A DNA stretch of 64,000 nt from an uncultured Bacteroidales bacterium (GCA_947307415.1 CAMZJA010000007.1:27309-91308), one strand, 5' to 3'; shown: positions 16,684 to 26,526, counted from the stretch's first letter. The notes: generated from the letters alone by a model not told the origin. A program made the numbers and translations.

Positions 16684-19002
16684 ATGAAAAAAATCAACCT
16701 CACATTCATCGGAATAATGTTGGCAATGGCCTTCATTTCGTGCAATAATCAATTAGAAGTAGCTGATTATCAAATAGTTCCATTACCAAAAGAAATCAAT
16801 CTCACCGAACATAATCCGTTTATCTTTGATAGAAACACGGTTATAACATATTCTACAAAGCACTCGGAATTACAAAAAGAAGCCATCTTTTTGGCAGATT
16901 ATCTGGATGAGATCATAGGTATGCGTCCGACGGTGAGATGCACCGACAATGAGATGATCAACGCCATCAATTTCAAGATAAAGCCAAAAACATTTGAAAA
17001 CGACGAGGCTTATCAAATCATTGTAAATGAGAGCGTTATAGACATCTCAGCAGGTAGTTCGGCAGGTATTTTCTATGCCATACAGACCATAAGAAAAAGT
17101 CTTCCTGTCGGCGTTCGCGATGCAAACATAGCGTTCCCGTCGGGCGTGATCAACGATTATCCGCGCTTCGCCTACCGCGGCATGCACCTCGACGTGAGCC
17201 GTCATTTCTTCCCTATCGATTCAGTCAAGGTGTATATCGACGCTATGGCGCTACACAACGTAAACAAGTTTCACATGCATCTCACCGACGACCAAGGCTG
17301 GCGCATCGAGATCAAAGAATATCCGAAACTGACTGAAATCGGAGCATGGCGCTCAGGCACGCTGATTGGAAAAACCATGGCTTTCGACTCTATCCGACAC
17401 GGTGGTTTTTATACTCAGGAAGAGCTGAAAGACCTTGTAAAATATGCTGCTGACCGACATATCACCATCATTCCTGAGATCGACCTTCCGGGACATATGC
17501 TGGCGGCTTTGGCATCGTATCCGGAGCTAGGTTGCACTGGAGGGCCTTACGAGGTTTGGAAACAATGGGGCGTTTCGGAAGATGTGATCTGCGCTGGCAA
17601 CGAAGAAGCGATGCAATTCCTTGAGAATGTGTTACTTGAGGTGATGGAGATATTCCCGAGCGAGTATATCCACATCGGCGGCGACGAGGTTCCGCGCACA
17701 CGTTGGAAGCAATGTCCGAAATGTCAGGCTAAGATCAAAGAGCTAGGCTTGAAAGACGATAAAAATCATTCAGCTGAAGATTATCTGCAGAGTTATGTGA
17801 TGTCGAGAATGGAGCAATTCATTGAAGATCATGGGCGTCACATCATCGGATGGGACGAGATGCTCGACGGTGAGCTGGCACCAAACGCCACAGTGATGAG
17901 CTGGCGAGGCAGTTCAGGAGGATTCAAGGCCGCGAAAATGCACCATAACGTCATCATGACGCCTAACGACTATCTCTATTTCGATTATTATCAATCACTT
18001 GACAGCGAAAGCGAGCCTCTCGCCGGCGGCGGCTACAACTCGGTGAAAAAAGTTTATTCGCTTGAGCCGATTCCCGACAGCCTGACCGAAGAGGAGGAAA
18101 AATATATTTTAGGTCCGCAAGCCAACATCTGGACAGAATATACCAGCGAGTTTAACGTGTTGTTATACAGGATGTTACCTCGTATCGGAGCACTCGCTGA
18201 AGTGCAGTGGTGCGACCCGCGACAGAAAAACTACGACGACTGGGTGAAACGTGAATATCGCCTCACGAAGCTTTACGACCTTTATAAATGGAACTATGCG
18301 ACGCATATCTTCGACATCGATGTAAAGATTGTGCCAAACGTGAAAGAAGGCGTCATCGAGGTAAGCATGTCGAAGCAAGTCGACGGAGAAATAATGTATT
18401 CCATTGACGGTCAAGACGATACAAATTATACAGAGCCACTGAAGATCACTCAAAACTGCCATCTCGAGTGTTATGTTTTGCGTCCTGACGGCACCAAGGG
18501 GCGTGCCTACACGACCGATTTCGACTTCAACAAAGCCTCGATGAAGCCGATAACGCTGAAAAATCAGCCGAATAAAGAATATGCTTACGATGGTGCCGAA
18601 GTGTTGATCGACGGCTTAAGAGGAGGCACCAACTACCGCAGCGGCCGTTGGATAGGCTGGTTTGGCAAGAAAATGGACGCCACCATCGACATGCTGGAGC
18701 CGACGGAGATCAGCGAGGTGAGATTCAACCTGCTTGTCAACATGAAAGACTGGATTTTCAACGCGAGATCGGTCAAGGTGCTTGTGTCGGACGATGAAAT
18801 GAATTTTAAAGAGGTATGCAGCAAGAATTTCGATCTGATGCCTACCGACTACAGCGACAGCTTCTACCCTGTTGAAATCAGCTTTTCACCAGTAATTACT
18901 CGTTATGTAGAGATTATAGCCGAGCCGTTCGACTGTCCGAAGGGACATTCAGGCTACGGTTATCCGGCATGGATTTTCGTTGATGAGATAGAGGTCAGAT
19001 AA
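16684..19002 (+). CDS. GH20 beta-N-acetylhexosaminidase lipoprotein
   Basis: A 772-residue lipoprotein that removes terminal beta-linked GlcNAc/GalNAc from glycoproteins or chitin-type oligomers. The lipobox 'AFISC' puts the acylated Cys at about 20. An N-terminal GH20b domain (about 28-150) precedes the catalytic TIM barrel (about 155-500), which has 'HMHLTDDQGWRIEIK' and the catalytic Asp334-Glu335 pair in 'HIGGDEVPRTRW'. Substrate-site 'GWDEML' is also present. A C-terminal region adds a chitobiase-like beta domain and a discoidin-like module ('GRWIGWFGKKMDATIDM', about 640-770). The start is the ATG after the promoter at 16656; a longer frame back to 16507 runs through the tRNA and is not real. 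It is convergent with the symporter gene (1 bp between stops). Confidence 0.94.
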   Translation: MKKINLTFIGIMLAMAFISCNNQLEVADYQIVPLPKEINLTEHNPFIFDRNTVITYSTKHSELQKEAIFLADYLDEIIGMRPTVRCTDNEMINAINFKIKPKTFENDEAYQIIVNESVIDISAGSSAGIFYAIQTIRKSLPVGVRDANIAFPSGVINDYPRFAYRGMHLDVSRHFFPIDSVKVYIDAMALHNVNKFHMHLTDDQGWRIEIKEYPKLTEIGAWRSGTLIGKTMAFDSIRHGGFYTQEELKDLVKYAADRHITIIPEIDLPGHMLAALASYPELGCTGGPYEVWKQWGVSEDVICAGNEEAMQFLENVLLEVMEIFPSEYIHIGGDEVPRTRWKQCPKCQAKIKELGLKDDKNHSAEDYLQSYVMSRMEQFIEDHGRHIIGWDEMLDGELAPNATVMSWRGSSGGFKAAKMHHNVIMTPNDYLYFDYYQSLDSESEPLAGGGYNSVKKVYSLEPIPDSLTEEEEKYILGPQANIWTEYTSEFNVLLYRMLPRIGALAEVQWCDPRQKNYDDWVKREYRLTKLYDLYKWNYATHIFDIDVKIVPNVKEGVIEVSMSKQVDGEIMYSIDGQDDTNYTEPLKITQNCHLECYVLRPDGTKGRAYTTDFDFNKASMKPITLKNQPNKEYAYDGAEVLIDGLRGGTNYRSGRWIGWFGKKMDATIDMLEPTEISEVRFNLLVNMKDWIFNARSVKVLVSDDEMNFKEVCSKNFDLMPTDYSDSFYPVEISFSPVITRYVEIIAEPFDCPKGHSGYGYPAWIFVDEIEVR

Positions 19003-19003
19003 A

Positions 19004-20473
19004 CTATCTGGATTTTCTGACACCAAGCAAACAACACAGCATCGAGCCGAGCAACCCAACGTAGATTGAATCGACAGGCAAAGATACAATTTCTCCGAAA
19101 ATAAGGCATGCTGTTCCGAAAATAATCGATAAGAAAATCCATTTCGGCTTGAAACGGCCTGGGAAAAACAGCGCCAAGGTAAGTGGCACGAAGGTCGCTG
19201 TTGTGCGCAATCCCATCGACAAGAACCCGAGGTCGTTGATGTAACGTCCTGAGAATGATGCCGCTACTATGACTGCAACGAGTTGAATGCCTACGATAGT
19301 CATGCGCGAAATCAGGAGTTTGTTGTTCGGTTTGAACACGTCTTTCACCAAAATCGTGGAAGCGCCAAGAGTGAGGCCCGAGCCGCCTATGATGATGGTT
19401 ATCAACAAGGTGCCGAGCACTATTCCACCGAGGAAATTCGGCATGTGGTTGGTGACGAACATTGGGAATGCCTGTGCCGAGCTGCGCATCACGCCTAGGC
19501 CTTCGGGGATGTCTTTCCCGATGAATGTCAATGCGTTAAGCTCATCAACAGTGATATAATGAGCGCGCATATACATACCCACCATCACGCAGGCGAAGCC
19601 TATCGGAATGGAAATAATTGCCGAAATCAAAGCACCTTTGCGCGCCACGCTGTCGGCACGACCTGCCCAGATCGCCTGAGCGTATGTCTGGGTCGACAGT
19701 ACGCCTAGGATGACCGACAGGCATGATCCCACGTCTTTTGAGACGCCGCGCGCAAACAGATTCTGATATTTATGGTTCACATCTTGCACGGTGTTTAGTC
19801 CGTCAACCGATTGAATGTCAGTGTTTAACAAGATATGATTTATAGTTTCCATCAAGCCGGAGTAGCCTTTTGAGAGGACAAGCACTATGACACCGGCCGC
19901 CAATGCGGAGAGACATAACAATATGATTTTGACCACGCCGCCTATGCCAGCGCTCCACAAGCCGCCGAAGACGACGTAAAGCGTCATAATTATTGCCGAA
20001 AGGATTGCGCAAGTCCAAAACGGGATATTGAAAAGCGTCATCAGCAAGGCTGAAGCCGACAAAACCTGGGCGATGATGCTGATGAACATGCCAAGCGAGC
20101 ATAAAACAGAGCCCGTCATCTCTGCTTTACGGCCGTATTCTTTGCGGACTATTTCAAGCAACGTGGTGCTTCCGCTGCGCCGTAATGGAACCACGTAACC
20201 TATTGCCAGAGCCACGCAGCCGAGTGCCATTCCCATGGTGAACCACCAAGCCGAGATGCCGAAGCTGAAGGCGAGCTGCGCCGTTCCAACAGTCGACTGT
20301 CCGCCGACAAGCGTCCCGATGATAGTTCCTGCCACAACCCATGTGCCTGCACGTCCGCCGCCAGTATTGAAGTCGCTCTCGTTTTTCACCCGCCTGACCG
20401 ACAAAATACCAACCACTTCTATCAAAAGGATAGATAAAACGAGGCCTAAAATATGGTAAAAAGAAATCGCCAT
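19004..20473 (-). CDS. Sodium:solute symporter (SSS family)
   Basis: A 489-residue inner-membrane transporter with about 13 predicted helices. The N-terminal 'FNTGGGRAGTWVVAGTIIGTLVGGQSTVGTAQLAF' region is the SSS family signature around helices 1-2, and 'YVVFGGLWSAGIGGVVK' is also typical. The ATG at 20473 is preferred to the TTG at 20479. The substrate is unpredictable from sequence (sugars, amino acids, sialic acid and others occur in the family). The convergent hexosaminidase gene invites a sugar, but nothing here proves it. Confidence 0.88.
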   Translation of the reverse strand: MAISFYHILGLVLSILLIEVVGILSVRRVKNESDFNTGGGRAGTWVVAGTIIGTLVGGQSTVGTAQLAFSFGISAWWFTMGMALGCVALAIGYVVPLRRSGSTTLLEIVRKEYGRKAEMTGSVLCSLGMFISIIAQVLSASALLMTLFNIPFWTCAILSAIIMTLYVVFGGLWSAGIGGVVKIILLCLSALAAGVIVLVLSKGYSGLMETINHILLNTDIQSVDGLNTVQDVNHKYQNLFARGVSKDVGSCLSVILGVLSTQTYAQAIWAGRADSVARKGALISAIISIPIGFACVMVGMYMRAHYITVDELNALTFIGKDIPEGLGVMRSSAQAFPMFVTNHMPNFLGGIVLGTLLITIIIGGSGLTLGASTILVKDVFKPNNKLLISRMTIVGIQLVAVIVAASFSGRYINDLGFLSMGLRTTATFVPLTLALFFPGRFKPKWIFLSIIFGTACLIFGEIVSLPVDSIYVGLLGSMLCCLLGVRKSR

Positions 20474-20576
20474 TTTCAATTTGAAAAACTGTGCAAAAAT
20501 AGTAAAAAGACTTTAGACATTAGACCCCAGACTTTAGATTTTTATTATTTTCGATAGTCATAACAGGTGAACAATG

Positions 20577-20659
20577 ATAGACAAACCATAGACAGGTATA
20601 TTTTTATTACATTGATTATCAATTATTTAAAATTTAAGATAATAGACAAACGATAGACA
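20577..20659. repeat. 18-bp direct repeat pair upstream of the TPR regulator gene
   Basis: ATAGACAAACCATAGACA (20577-20594) and ATAGACAAACGATAGACA (20642-20659) differ at one base and lie 65 bp apart. Each is itself two half-sites of ATAGACA spaced by 11 bp. They sit upstream of the promoter at 20708 and look like operator sites. Confidence 0.6.
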
Positions 20660-20707
20660 AAGCGTGTTTTTGACTTGACAATTTGTTTTTTATAAAAATT
20701 TTTGTTA

Positions 20708-20715
20708 TATCTTTG
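20708..20715 (+). promoter_or_regulatory. -7 box TATCTTTG for the TPR regulator operon
   Basis: TATCTTTG followed by CAACG, 23 bp before the ATG at 20739. A TTTG at 20681-20684 is the best -33 candidate, with 23 bp between the boxes, somewhat long. Confidence 0.65.
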
Positions 20716-20738
20716 CAACGAAAATATTTAAAACGACT

Positions 20739-22067
20739 ATGCGAATTGTAAAAAGCTATATTTTTTTCTTGTTTGTTGTCATGACAATGGTTTTTGTCTC
20801 ATGCGGGCACAAATCAAAGCATGATGAGACGCTTGCTTTATATAATAAAGGTGTTGAACTTCGGAATGCAAAACAAAACGAAGACGCCGCCAAGTGTTTC
20901 AACGAGGCGCTTATCCTTGTAAATGATGATGAATTGAAAGCCAATCTTGAAGACCGGCTTGGTGAAATCTATTGGCTGCAGGGACTTTTTGACGAAGCTC
21001 TGGCATTGCATTTGGATGCCTCTACCCTTTTCCGCCAGCTTTCAGATTCCGTTGCACTGATGAAATCGCTGCGAAACGCCGGCCATGCTGCGGCAGCGTT
21101 GAAAAAGACAGATGAGGCAGAGGATTACTATAACGAATCTTTTGACATTGCTAAATCATTGAATGACAATAATTTTACAAATGAGATAAGTCTTGATTTG
21201 GGAAGAGACATCTACATTGAGCTTGGCGATTATGAAAAGGCTATTTCTATTGTAAATCAAGCACTTGAGAATGGTGCTGAACCCTATCAATGCCATCTGC
21301 TGCTCGGGTTGGCGTATTATTATCTTGAAAATGACAATGAGGCGATAAAACATCTCAACGAGGCGGTTAAAAGTGATAAAGCCGGATTGAGGATGTCGGC
21401 ATACCAGACCTTGTATTACATCTACCAATTACGTGATGATTATCAGAAATCGCTTGAGTATCATGAACTTTACCATGATAATATGATTCAAACGCAAACC
21501 GAGCATCACAGCAAGGAACTGCAAGGCATCAAAAGCGATTACGAGCTAAAAATGCAGGAAAACGCATTGAAGGCGAAGCAGAGAACAAGATTGACAATTA
21601 TGTTTGGAGTTCTCGGAGTGCTTGGAATTGCGTTGATTATCACTATTATTCTGCTTCGTCAGAGAATTCTGAGATCTCAATTAGAAAAAGAAAAAACCAA
21701 AAACCAGTTTGAACTCGCTTTGAAGAAAAATAAGGTTTATGTCACCGCCCTCGCATTGTCGGAGCAAATCACCAAAAGCAGTCTCGATTTCCAACTTGAC
21801 GACGACTCATGGGATGATTTTATGAATCTTATCAATTTGATTTACAACGACTTCAACAACAAACTTTTGACAAAATACCCTTCATTGACACAAGAAGACT
21901 TGCACATCTGCTGTCTGACGAGACTGGGATTTAATAACCAAGTCATCGCAATTTTGATGAACCAGCAGACTAGCTCATACGCGCGGCGAAAATCTCGAAT
22001 AAAACAGGAGAAAATGAACGGAATCGAAGATGAAAGGAGTTTTGAAGAAATAATAGAAGAGATTTAA
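20739..22067 (+). CDS. TPR protein with one transmembrane helix and a C-terminal DNA-binding-like domain
   Basis: A 442-residue protein with a lipoprotein-like signal ('VFVSCGHKSK', Cys about 22). Tetratricopeptide repeats span about 30-240 ('DAAKCFNEALIL', 'DEALALHLDASTLF', 'EKAISIVNQAL'). One transmembrane helix (about 285-307, 'IMFGVLGVLGIALIITIILL') is followed by a basic coiled segment. The cytoplasmic tail contains 'YPSLTQEDLHICCLTRLGFNNQVIAILM', the LuxR/CadC-like helix-turn-helix region seen in Bacteroidota TPR regulators. It is probably a membrane-bound sensor/regulator. Its gene is 11 bp upstream of the repeat lipoprotein gene, so it may control the surface proteins that follow. Confidence 0.78.
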   Translation: MRIVKSYIFFLFVVMTMVFVSCGHKSKHDETLALYNKGVELRNAKQNEDAAKCFNEALILVNDDELKANLEDRLGEIYWLQGLFDEALALHLDASTLFRQLSDSVALMKSLRNAGHAAAALKKTDEAEDYYNESFDIAKSLNDNNFTNEISLDLGRDIYIELGDYEKAISIVNQALENGAEPYQCHLLLGLAYYYLENDNEAIKHLNEAVKSDKAGLRMSAYQTLYYIYQLRDDYQKSLEYHELYHDNMIQTQTEHHSKELQGIKSDYELKMQENALKAKQRTRLTIMFGVLGVLGIALIITIILLRQRILRSQLEKEKTKNQFELALKKNKVYVTALALSEQITKSSLDFQLDDDSWDDFMNLINLIYNDFNNKLLTKYPSLTQEDLHICCLTRLGFNNQVIAILMNQQTSSYARRKSRIKQEKMNGIEDERSFEEIIEEI

Positions 22068-22078
22068 AATTTAATCAT

Positions 22079-23338
22079 ATGAAAAAGTATTTAATAATTA
22101 TTCTATCGTTATCATTGATAACCTTTGCCAGTTGCAAGAAAAAAGATATCAGCAATGATTCAGGTGGTAGTTTCACTAATTGTAGTCCTCTTTGCTTTAC
22201 CGCTGTAGACGACTGGGCCAAGATAGAAATCATTTGGTTGAATGAAGTGAGTGCAAGTTATGCAAATCTTGATTTTGAATACAGTTACGATAAAACGAAT
22301 TGGAATGAGCTCAAAATCGATGAAACCAGAATAGTATTGAAAAACAAAGGTGATAAGGTTTATTTCAGAGGTGATAATCCATCTGGATTAAACACAAAAA
22401 AAGATATAAGCATTAAGCTTTGGGATATTGGAGTTCGTTTTTATACGGTCAATAAAGTCGCGGTCAGTGGCAATATCATGTCATTGATTGACCCCACTTG
22501 TAAAAGGAAAAGTGTCCCGGACTATTGTTTTATGAAACTGTTTGAATATACATCAATAACAACAGCTCCTGAGCTGCCTGCAACTGAACTTGGCGAACGA
22601 TGTTATGAAGAAATGTTTTATTACTGCCAAGATTTAGAAGTTGCTCCAGAGCTACCTGCAACCGCACTGGCTAACGGTTGCTATGGCGGTATGTTTTTGT
22701 ATTGCCAAAGTCTGACAGAAGCTCCAAAACTACCGGCTACGACTATGGTTTACGCTTGTTATGCTTCAATGTTTATGGATTGCTCAAGTCTAACAACACC
22801 TCCTGAATTGCCTGCAACGACTTTAGCTCCAAGTTGCTATGCTTATATGTTTACCGGCTGTACAGGCCTCACAGAAGCGCCCGAGCTGCCTGCAACGACA
22901 CTGGCTCCAAGATGCTATTACACTATGTTTGCACGCTGCAGTAATCTGACATCAGCACCCGTATTGCAAGCGACAAATTTAGCTGAAGAATGCTATGACG
23001 GAATGTTTAAAGATTGCACCAGTCTCGTGACAGCTTCCGAATTGCCTGCCACCAATTTGGTAAAAAGTTGTTATGGCAGAATGTTTGCAGGATGTTCCAA
23101 CCTCACTACGGCACCAGAACTTCCCGCCACCACATTAGCCGAAAGCTGTTATTATCAGATGTTTATATCATGTGAACGACTAAACACCATTAGGGTTAAT
23201 TTTACCGAATGGAGTAATGTGACATCATATTGGGTTGAGGGCGTACCTTACGGTGGCACATTTTACTGCCCTAGTGCGTTACCACAGGAGTTTGGATATA
23301 AAAGAATACCTACCGGCTGGTATGTTGTTACATTTTAA
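22079..23338 (+). CDS. Lipoprotein with seven perfect 26-residue Cys-anchored repeats
   Basis: A 419-residue surface-lipoprotein candidate. Signal and lipobox are 'LITFASC', Cys near 19. An N-terminal beta-rich domain (about 30-150) has Ig/FN-like character ('YSYDKTNWNELKI'). From about 180 to 385 there are seven complete 26-residue units of the form CYxxMFxxCxxLxxAPELPATxLAxx plus a partial eighth. The units resemble the DUF285/BspA-related LRR class. Two cysteines are conserved per repeat (positions 1 and 9). The gene lies 11 bp after the TPR regulator and 12 bp before the next LRR gene, probably one operon. Adhesion or binding is a guess. Confidence 0.8.
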   Translation: MKKYLIIILSLSLITFASCKKKDISNDSGGSFTNCSPLCFTAVDDWAKIEIIWLNEVSASYANLDFEYSYDKTNWNELKIDETRIVLKNKGDKVYFRGDNPSGLNTKKDISIKLWDIGVRFYTVNKVAVSGNIMSLIDPTCKRKSVPDYCFMKLFEYTSITTAPELPATELGERCYEEMFYYCQDLEVAPELPATALANGCYGGMFLYCQSLTEAPKLPATTMVYACYASMFMDCSSLTTPPELPATTLAPSCYAYMFTGCTGLTEAPELPATTLAPRCYYTMFARCSNLTSAPVLQATNLAEECYDGMFKDCTSLVTASELPATNLVKSCYGRMFAGCSNLTTAPELPATTLAESCYYQMFISCERLNTIRVNFTEWSNVTSYWVEGVPYGGTFYCPSALPQEFGYKRIPTGWYVVTF

Positions 23339-23350
23339 TATGACTCAAGT

Positions 23351-25687
23351 ATGAAAAAATTGCTATTAACAATATTGTTTTGGGCTTTGGCAGGAATCAC
23401 AGCATTAAACGCCCAGGATTTCACCGTCGGACCATTTGATTTTATAGTCAACGAAGACAGCGTTTCGGTAACCGTTGCCGGTCATATCGACTGTAACGGC
23501 TCTTGGGTGGGATTCGATATTCCCGAAACAGTTACATACGATGGCATAGATTATACTGTAACCGCTATTGGAGACGGCGCTTTTTTCAATTGTGTCAGGA
23601 CGACTGGTCCCTTGACGCTTCCTAATACCATAACTTACATCGGTGATTACGCATTCGCTTTCTGTTATGGACTTACAGGCGATTTGACCATACCTAATTC
23701 AGTGACTTATATTGGTGAGCGTGCATTTTACCTTAATGGTTATAATGGCAATTTGACTATCGGTAATTCTGTCATCACAATTGGCGAACAGGCTTTTGCG
23801 GGATGCTCCGGATTGACAGGCTCGCTCAACATCCCAAATTCAGTTACAACTATAGGGAAATATGCGTTTGCCAATTGCAGCGGTTTGACAGGCTCCTTAA
23901 GCATTTCAAATTCTCTCCTTTCAATTAGTGATGGCACCTTTAAAACCTGTAGTGGTTTGACAGGTCCTTTGAATATTCCATATTCCATATATAAAATCGG
24001 CGAAGAAGCTTTCGCTTACTGTTCAGGATTGAGTGGTGTTTTATATATTCACGACATGATTTACGACATTGGCGACCTTTCATTCACTGGATGCTCGGGA
24101 TTTGAAGGAATTGTTGTGGATGCTGACAACCCTAATTATGATTCGAGAGACAATTGCAATGCCATCATAAAAACCAATGACAACATTTTGATATTCGGAT
24201 GCGCCAATTCCACCATTCCAAATTCAGTTGTAAAAATAGGCGAAAAAGCATTTGACGGATGCTGGGGCCTAAAACACATTGAAATTGCAAATAGCGTAAC
24301 TGAAATTGGCAACAATGCCTTTAACAATAGTGGCCTGTTATCAGTCCATCTATCAAGCTCTGTGAATCAAATATGGCACAATCCATTTACAAATTGCAGG
24401 TTTTTGGAAGAGATAGTTGTTGATTCACTTAATTCAGTTTATGACTCAAGAAACAACTGTAATGCAATAATTCATACTGAATTGAACAGATTGGAAGCAG
24501 GATGTAAAAACACTGTGTTTCCTGATAATATTACAACAATCGGCTATCAGTCTTTTTTAGGATGTACAGACATGACCGGCTCGTTGATAATTCCTGAATC
24601 CGTCACACTTATCGGTACATCCGCGTTTTCTAATTGTTCAGGTCTGGATGGAACTTTGTTTATCCCAAGTTCTGTAACAACGATTTCGAGTCAGGCATTT
24701 TATAAATGCAATGGATTTAAGAATGCCCTTTCTATGGCTGTAACGCCTCCTTCATGTGGAAGTGATGTTTTCACCGACTTCGGTTGCCACACACTTACAG
24801 TCCCTTGCGAAAGTTCAGAAGAATACGGAAACTGGGGTTGGTACCAGTATTTCGACACTATCGTTGAAGACTGCGCCACTTGGGAAGAATATCCGCTCAT
24901 TGGCGACGAATGGTATTATGAAATCACAAACGAGAACGGCAGCGTCACCTATCAGTATCTCGAATGCGCCACCGACACAACAATCAACACATCCAGACCT
25001 AAAGTCATTGTAAAGAATAACACATTGTACGACAAAGGATTAAACATTGTCAAGACTCACGAATACGTTTACAGCGACAACGACGTTGTTTTTTGGTGGG
25101 ACAAGCAATCGCAGAGCTACACTACACTTTATAATTTTAACGCAAATGTCGGCGACGAATGGACTATTAGCGTTGGCAATCAAAGCATTACGATGCATGT
25201 TGATGCAGTTAACTACACCGAATACAATGGTAACCTCTATCGAATAATGACCGTCAGCGATGAAAACGATATCTTTGGCGGCGATATCATCTGTGGCATC
25301 GGGCACACCAAGAGTTTCTTCCCCGAGAGATTGCTGTCGAAAAACAAAAGTTATCGTGTTGACGGCATGCGCTGCTATTGGGTTAACGGAGAGCCGATTA
25401 TCCAGTTTGGCGATGTCGATTGCGATGAGATTTACGAGAAGCATCACAAAACGACGCCACAAAACAATGGCGAGGAGGAATGCTCAGTTTACCCTAATCC
25501 TGCTGGCGATAACATTATTCTCAATGTCAATCAGCCATCAGATTTCACCATCACCGACATCACTGGAAAAATTGTTATGCAAGGCGCGATTACGTCTAAT
25601 AATCAACAGATTAACATTTCAGAATTATCATGCGGGATGTATTTCATAAAAACCGACGATTTATTGGAAAAATTCATTAAAAAATAA
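23351..25687 (+). CDS. Secreted BspA-like leucine-rich repeat protein with T9SS sorting tail
   Basis: A 778-residue exported protein. The signal peptide is about 1-21 ('...GITALNAQ'). LRR_5/BspA-type repeats run from about 60 to 480, with recurring 'IPNSVTTIGKYAFANCSGLTGSL' units of roughly 23-25 residues interrupted by two longer 'VDADNPNYDSRDNCNAII' spacers typical of BspA repeats. A beta-rich domain (about 515-680) follows, then a type A T9SS tail (about 710-778, 'CSVYPNPAGDNIILNV...ISELSCGMYFIKT'). It is probably surface-displayed. It is the same architecture as the protein at 4206, suggesting paralogues. Confidence 0.88.
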   Translation: MKKLLLTILFWALAGITALNAQDFTVGPFDFIVNEDSVSVTVAGHIDCNGSWVGFDIPETVTYDGIDYTVTAIGDGAFFNCVRTTGPLTLPNTITYIGDYAFAFCYGLTGDLTIPNSVTYIGERAFYLNGYNGNLTIGNSVITIGEQAFAGCSGLTGSLNIPNSVTTIGKYAFANCSGLTGSLSISNSLLSISDGTFKTCSGLTGPLNIPYSIYKIGEEAFAYCSGLSGVLYIHDMIYDIGDLSFTGCSGFEGIVVDADNPNYDSRDNCNAIIKTNDNILIFGCANSTIPNSVVKIGEKAFDGCWGLKHIEIANSVTEIGNNAFNNSGLLSVHLSSSVNQIWHNPFTNCRFLEEIVVDSLNSVYDSRNNCNAIIHTELNRLEAGCKNTVFPDNITTIGYQSFLGCTDMTGSLIIPESVTLIGTSAFSNCSGLDGTLFIPSSVTTISSQAFYKCNGFKNALSMAVTPPSCGSDVFTDFGCHTLTVPCESSEEYGNWGWYQYFDTIVEDCATWEEYPLIGDEWYYEITNENGSVTYQYLECATDTTINTSRPKVIVKNNTLYDKGLNIVKTHEYVYSDNDVVFWWDKQSQSYTTLYNFNANVGDEWTISVGNQSITMHVDAVNYTEYNGNLYRIMTVSDENDIFGGDIICGIGHTKSFFPERLLSKNKSYRVDGMRCYWVNGEPIIQFGDVDCDEIYEKHHKTTPQNNGEEECSVYPNPAGDNIILNVNQPSDFTITDITGKIVMQGAITSNNQQINISELSCGMYFIKTDDLLEKFIKK

Positions 25688-25688
25688 T

Positions 25689-25696
25689 TATTTTTG
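25689..25696 (+). promoter_or_regulatory. -7 box TATTTTTG for the hypothetical lipoprotein gene
   Basis: TATTTTTG followed by CAAAA, 15 bp before the ATG at 25712 and overlapping the end of the preceding gene. It suggests the lipoprotein gene can be transcribed independently. Confidence 0.45.
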
Positions 25697-25711
25697 CAAA
25701 AAAATCATGCC

Positions 25712-26491
25712 ATGAAAAAATTTATATCAGCTTTGTTTTTAGTCGTGTTGGTTGTTTTCATCGTTATTTCATGCAAAAAAGAAACGAATAGCACCACTCC
25801 CACCCCTATCGACACCAGCAAAATCACTTTCGGCAACATCGAAGGGATGAACGTGGTGACGTTAGATTCTATTTATTTGACAAACCACACCTATGCCGGG
25901 TATTATTATACTGAAAATATTGATTTTGACGGCGATGGCATGGGAGATAATATTATTGGGTTTGAGATAATCGCCGGTGCTTGGGTTGGCTGTGGCAGTC
26001 ACAACGTCGGAATTCTTGGAGAATCTTTCGAAAAAAAGACTTTTATCCATAATGACACATCGTATTATTCCCACGATGGAATTGTTGAGGCGACGTTTTC
26101 AGAAATATATTCCAATTGTGGGCAAATTGCCGACAACGATTCAGTCCTGATGACCAGTCAAGCTTTGAAAGTCACGGCTAATGATGAAGGCGCTCAGATG
26201 AGTGTCAACGACAATTTCGGATATGCCTCAATTTTCTACAATGACGCTGAGATATTTCAAGGCGATTTGTTTAGTGAAACATACCTTTATTCCAACGACA
26301 CTGTTTACCAATACACTTTCAGGTATATCAACCATTGCAGCGCTTTTGCAACCGGGAAGCCTGAATATATAGGTTTTAAAGTCACCGAAGACGACCGCAC
26401 CCGCTTGGGATGGGTTAAAGTAGAGCTTATTCCGTCGGATCTTCCGGATGATTACTACTTCAAGATTATTGAAGCTGCAATACAGAAATAA
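25712..26491 (+). CDS. Hypothetical lipoprotein
   Basis: A 259-residue lipoprotein with signal 'FLVVLVVFIVISC' (acylated Cys about 21), followed by a Thr/Pro-rich linker. The rest is beta-rich, with 'DFDGDGMGDNIIGFEI' (an acidic, EF-like or Ca-binding-like loop, about 70-85) and 'YIGFKVTEDDRTRLGWVKVEL' near the end. That last pattern resembles C-terminal segments of other uncharacterised Bacteroidota lipoproteins. The ATG at 25712 is chosen over the TTG at 25694, which lies in the promoter. No family was recognised with confidence. Confidence 0.7.
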   Translation: MKKFISALFLVVLVVFIVISCKKETNSTTPTPIDTSKITFGNIEGMNVVTLDSIYLTNHTYAGYYYTENIDFDGDGMGDNIIGFEIIAGAWVGCGSHNVGILGESFEKKTFIHNDTSYYSHDGIVEATFSEIYSNCGQIADNDSVLMTSQALKVTANDEGAQMSVNDNFGYASIFYNDAEIFQGDLFSETYLYSNDTVYQYTFRYINHCSAFATGKPEYIGFKVTEDDRTRLGWVKVELIPSDLPDDYYFKIIEAAIQK

Positions 26492-26526
26492 GACAAGATT
26501 TACAAGATAATTATCAGACAATACTA

